Shown: positions 61,449 through 64,000 of the stretch, in pieces
Layout of the letters: every line of letters starts with the position of its first letter
How positions within the stretch are numbered: the stretch's first letter is position 1
Made by a program: the position numbers and the translations under genes
The notes under the pieces: generated by a model
The model's database searches: none
Seen by the model: the letters and a program-made list of their open reading frames with translations, nothing else
What the model was told of the DNA's origin: nothing
From: Gemmata palustris
GTDB lineage: Bacteria > Planctomycetota > Planctomycetia > Gemmatales > Gemmataceae
NCBI RefSeq assembly: GCF_017939745.1
Contig: NZ_JAGKQQ010000001.1
Coordinates: 5,952,001 to 6,016,000 of the forward strand
Length of the DNA: 64,000 nt
Direction: 5' to 3'

Positions 61449-62747
61449 ATGCCGCTGTTGGAAGTCGAGGGGCTGGTCAAGTATTACGGCAACCGGGCCG
61501 TTGTGAACGGCGTGTCGTTCTCCGTGGACGCGGGCGAGGTGGTCGGGCTGCTCGGCCCCAACGGGGCCGGGAAGACGACCAGTTTCCGCATGGCGACCGG
61601 GCAGATCCAGCCGAACGACGGCAAGGTGACGTTCAACGACGAGGACGTGACCTCGCTCGCGATGTACCAGCGCGCGCGCCGGGGAATGGGCTACCTGTCG
61701 CAGGAACCGAGCGTGTTCCGCAAGCTCTCGGTCGAGGGCAACCTGCTCGCGATCCTCGAAGCGCTCCCGCGGAGCCGCAAGTTGGGGCGCCGACTGAGCC
61801 GCGCCGAGCGGTGGGAGCGCACCAACGAGGCGCTGACCCGGTTCAAATTGGACCCGGTGCGCAAGACCACCGCGGGCCGGTGCTCGGGCGGCGAAAAGCG
61901 CCGACTGGAGATCGCCCGCTGCCTCGTGTGCGAACCGATGCTCATCCTGCTCGACGAGCCGTTCGCCGCGGTCGACCCGATCACCACCGAGGACATCCGG
62001 CGGAACATCCGCGAACTGGCCGATTCGGGCATCGGCATCCTCATCACCGACCACAACGTGCGCGAGGTGTTCCGCACCGCGGACCGCGTGTACCTCATCA
62101 CGGCCGGCAAGGTGGTCACCCGCGGTACGCCGATGGAATTGGTCAACGACCCGGTCGCGATCGATGCGTACCTCGGGCGCAGTTTCGAGGAGGACGGCTT
62201 CACGCGCCACTTCGACGCCCGCGCCACGAAGAAGAAATCGGAATCGTCCACGTCGACGCTCGCGGCCCCGCCCGTCGTTCGCTACTCGCCGCCCGCGAGC
62301 CGGCCGGTCGCGCCCGTTGAAGCGCCCGCACCGTCCGCGGCGCCGACCACGACTCTCACGGCCCCGTCGGTGTTCCCGGCGGCCCCGCCCTCGCCGTTCT
62401 CTGCTCCCATGACCACCACAACGCCGCCGCCGGTGGGTCAGGCCCTCGGTGGACCGATGGCCGCGGTTTTGGAGCTCGAAAAGATCCGCCGAGCGGTCGA
62501 AGGTCTGGCCGACGATCGCACCCTGAAAGCCTCAATGGTGGAACTCGTTGCCCGCGGGGCCGCGGCAATCCCGGCGCTGCTCGAAGCGATGGAGCGCCGC
62601 GACGCGGTTCTGCGCAATCGCGCGTTTGAAGTGTTGAAGTTCGTTGCGAAGGACTCCGGCGCGCTCGATTACGATCCGAACGCCACAACCGAATCTCGCC
62701 TCCGTCAAGTAGCCCATCTCCGGGCCAAACTCGAGCGGCGTCGGTAA
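61449..62747 (+). CDS. lptB: LPS-export ABC ATPase LptB with C-terminal extension
   Basis: A 432-residue ABC ATPase. Residues 1-250 are a normal LptB: Walker A GPNGAGKTT (36-44), Q-loop YLSQEPSVFRKLSV, signature CSGGEKRRLEIAR (from 145; LSGGE variant with Cys), Walker B LILLDEPFAAVDP (165-177) and H-loop His202. LptB drives transport of lipopolysaccharide to the outer membrane with LptF/G, not encoded in the window. A Pro/Ala/Thr linker (about 260-345) joins it to a helical C-terminal domain (345-432) with HEAT-like repeats (ALLEAMERRDAVLRNRAFEV). Ordinary LptB is about 240 residues, so the extension is unusual. GGAGGA precedes the ATG. Confidence 0.92.
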   Translation: MPLLEVEGLVKYYGNRAVVNGVSFSVDAGEVVGLLGPNGAGKTTSFRMATGQIQPNDGKVTFNDEDVTSLAMYQRARRGMGYLSQEPSVFRKLSVEGNLLAILEALPRSRKLGRRLSRAERWERTNEALTRFKLDPVRKTTAGRCSGGEKRRLEIARCLVCEPMLILLDEPFAAVDPITTEDIRRNIRELADSGIGILITDHNVREVFRTADRVYLITAGKVVTRGTPMELVNDPVAIDAYLGRSFEEDGFTRHFDARATKKKSESSTSTLAAPPVVRYSPPASRPVAPVEAPAPSAAPTTTLTAPSVFPAAPPSPFSAPMTTTTPPPVGQALGGPMAAVLELEKIRRAVEGLADDRTLKASMVELVARGAAAIPALLEAMERRDAVLRNRAFEVLKFVAKDSGALDYDPNATTESRLRQVAHLRAKLERRR

Positions 62748-62775
62748 CCTGTAGCGATCGCAAAAAACAGCTAGC

Positions 62776-62814
62776 ATTTGCTAACGTTTTCGGAGTACCC
62801 GGATGTTAGCAAAT
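62776..62814. repeat. 10-bp inverted repeat in an AT-rich gap
   Basis: ATTTGCTAAC (62776-62785) and GTTAGCAAAT (62805-62814) are perfectly complementary with a 19-base spacing. The ATGTTAGC core also occurs in the gap at 26029-26470. Confidence 0.7.
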
Positions 62815-63164
62815 TATCGCAATTGCAATCACAATATCACCTTACATAAACGGCCCACCGCCCACCTGCTATCAACTCAACGTTCCCTCTGGATTCGCGC
62901 GTCGGTGCCAGTGTTTCGTCGAATTCCACACCAGATACTATCTCGATAAATTAGTGTTCGCAATGTCATATCTGCGGAATCTCTGATGTCACATTGCTGA
63001 GTAGCCGACGGTCGGCCCGATCCTCTCAAGATCGCTTCCATCACGATCCGTGCGTCGGCCCGAGATTGACGGGGCCGCTCCCGCACAATGCGCCTCCCCC
63101 GGAGGGGCGGGCGAGCGATACACTAAGAGGAAGACACCCTCTCCCTTCCGCTGGAGTAAACGAC
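62815..63164. other. 350-base gap before the aminotransferase gene
   Basis: No gene is convincing. The stretch 62820-63000 is clearly AT-richer than the surroundings and contains an imperfect GCAATGT/ACATTGC inverted pair (about 62960-62998). The promoter of the aminotransferase gene is expected here; its ribosome binding site is CTGGAG at about 63151. Confidence 0.45.
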
Positions 63165-64000
63165 ATGGCCGGTCCTGCACTGCCGATGGACGATCGCGAC
63201 GGCGTCATCTGGTACAACGGTGATCTCGTCCCGTGGCGCGAGGCCAAGGCCCACGTCCTCGTCCACAGCCTCCACTACGGCAACAGCGTGTTCGAGGGCG
63301 AGCGCATCTACAACGGCAAGGTGTTCAAACTCACCGAGCACTCGCAGCGGCTCGTCAAATCCGCCAAGATGCTGGCCTACGACCTGCCCTACACCGTCGC
63401 GGAACTCGACAAGGCGACCAAGATCGTCGTCAGCGAGAACAAGCTCGATTCCGGCTACGTGCGCCCGCTCGCGTGGCGCGGGGCCGAGGTCATCGGCGTG
63501 TCCGCCATTGGCACGAACGTCCACGTCATGATCGCGGCGTTCCCGTGGGGGGCGTACTACGGTCAAAAGGCGATCAAACTGATGACGAGCCGGTGGAAGC
63601 GCCCCAGCCCCGAGAGCTCGCCCGCCGGGAGCAAGGCCGCGGGCCTGTACATCATTTGCACGCTCGCGAAGGACGAGGCGCTCGCGGCCGGGGTGCAGGA
63701 CGCCCTCATGCACGACTACAAGGGGCGGCTCTCCGAAGCCACCGGCGCGAACCTGTTCCTCGTGATTAACGGCGAACTGCACACGCCCACGACAGAAACG
63801 ATCCTGAACGGCATCACGCGCCTGACCGTGATGGACCTCGCCCGCAAGCGCGGGATCAAGGTGGTCGAGCGCGAAATTTGGCCCAACGAACTCGCGCACG
63901 CGAGCGAAGTCTTCCTCACCGGTACCGCGGTCGAGGTGCAGCCGGTGTCGGCCATCGACAAACAGGAGTTCGAGGTGGGGCCGGTCACGCAGCAGTTGGT
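63165..64000 (+). CDS. ilvE: Branched-chain amino acid aminotransferase (3' end outside window)
   Basis: The first 278 codons of a fold-type IV PLP aminotransferase that interconverts Val/Leu/Ile with their 2-oxo acids. Family features: start WYNGDLVPWREAKAHVLVHS, LHYGNSVFEGERIY, and the Schiff-base lysine K157 in SSPAGSKAAGLYIICTLAKD. The substrate-side signature SEATGANLFLV and LTVMDLAR follow. ATG 63165 follows CTGGAGTAAACG; an alternative Met lies at residue 8. The missing end is about 25 residues if the length is normal (about 305). The gene lies beyond an AT-rich gap, so it is likely a separate unit. Confidence 0.95.
   Translation, partial: MAGPALPMDDRDGVIWYNGDLVPWREAKAHVLVHSLHYGNSVFEGERIYNGKVFKLTEHSQRLVKSAKMLAYDLPYTVAELDKATKIVVSENKLDSGYVRPLAWRGAEVIGVSAIGTNVHVMIAAFPWGAYYGQKAIKLMTSRWKRPSPESSPAGSKAAGLYIICTLAKDEALAAGVQDALMHDYKGRLSEATGANLFLVINGELHTPTTETILNGITRLTVMDLARKRGIKVVEREIWPNELAHASEVFLTGTAVEVQPVSAIDKQEFEVGPVTQQL

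Noticed and set aside
1..64000. Search for tRNA, rRNA, riboswitch or complete insertion sequence.
   Set aside because: Gaps were read for cloverleaf-like or transposase-like sequence and nothing convincing was seen; a covariance-model scan would be needed to exclude small RNA genes.

Overview
The window reads as chromosome of a high-GC planctomycete of the Gemmata group (Gemmataceae). The evidence is indirect but consistent: DUF1559 pseudopilin-like proteins, ECF sigma factors carrying a transmembrane segment and a C-terminal sensor-like domain, a PEP-CTERM protein, an Omp85/BamA protein and an LptB-type ATPase (so an outer membrane is present), and many large hyphenated palindromes between genes. 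No rRNA, tRNA, CRISPR array or intact insertion sequence was recognised.

Layout. 1-8.2 kb: the end of an unrecognised gene, a small membrane protein, a PEP-CTERM surface protein, a 2-Cys peroxiredoxin, then on the minus strand an unknown membrane protein, BamA, an ECF sigma factor coupled to a small membrane protein, an ADP-ribosylglycohydrolase and a small Cys-rich protein. 8.6-25.9 kb: the main feature, a 17-kb plus-strand locus for a type IV filament machine: GspE/PilB ATPase, PilT ATPase, a second GspE/PilB ATPase, GspF/PilC platform protein, five class III prepilin-like proteins in the order G, G, H, I, J of type II secretion, and a 1655-residue protein whose N-terminus looks like GspK/PilX. 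It combines a T2SS pseudopilin set with a T4P retraction ATPase.

26-39 kb: a soluble PAS/GAF histidine kinase, a secreted esterase with a short SMP-30-like partner, an EF-G paralogue, a YaiI/YqxD protein, a stress-type membrane protein, an FHA protein with a zinc ribbon, a TPR protein, a Sua5-type threonylcarbamoyl-AMP synthase and a DUF1559 protein. 39-52.8 kb: two ECF sigma factor fusions (one with a DUF1559-like end, one with a DUF3738-like end), a DUF4380 protein, an OsmC protein, an EmrAB-type efflux pair, a kexin-like subtilase with a P-domain but no signal peptide, and a second DUF1559 protein. 53-64 kb: a secreted CehA-type PHP metallohydrolase with two EF-hands, the def-fmt-rsmB translation cluster (rsmB carries an in-frame palindromic insertion), a membrane-anchored repeat protein, LptB with an unusual C-terminal extension, and the start of a branched-chain aminotransferase cut by the window edge.

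Themes. Envelope biogenesis (BamA, LptB, the filament machine, PEP-CTERM) and membrane-tethered transcription control (the ECF fusions) dominate. A separate layer is the palindromes with 17-44 bp arms that sit in many intergenic gaps, and once inside a gene.
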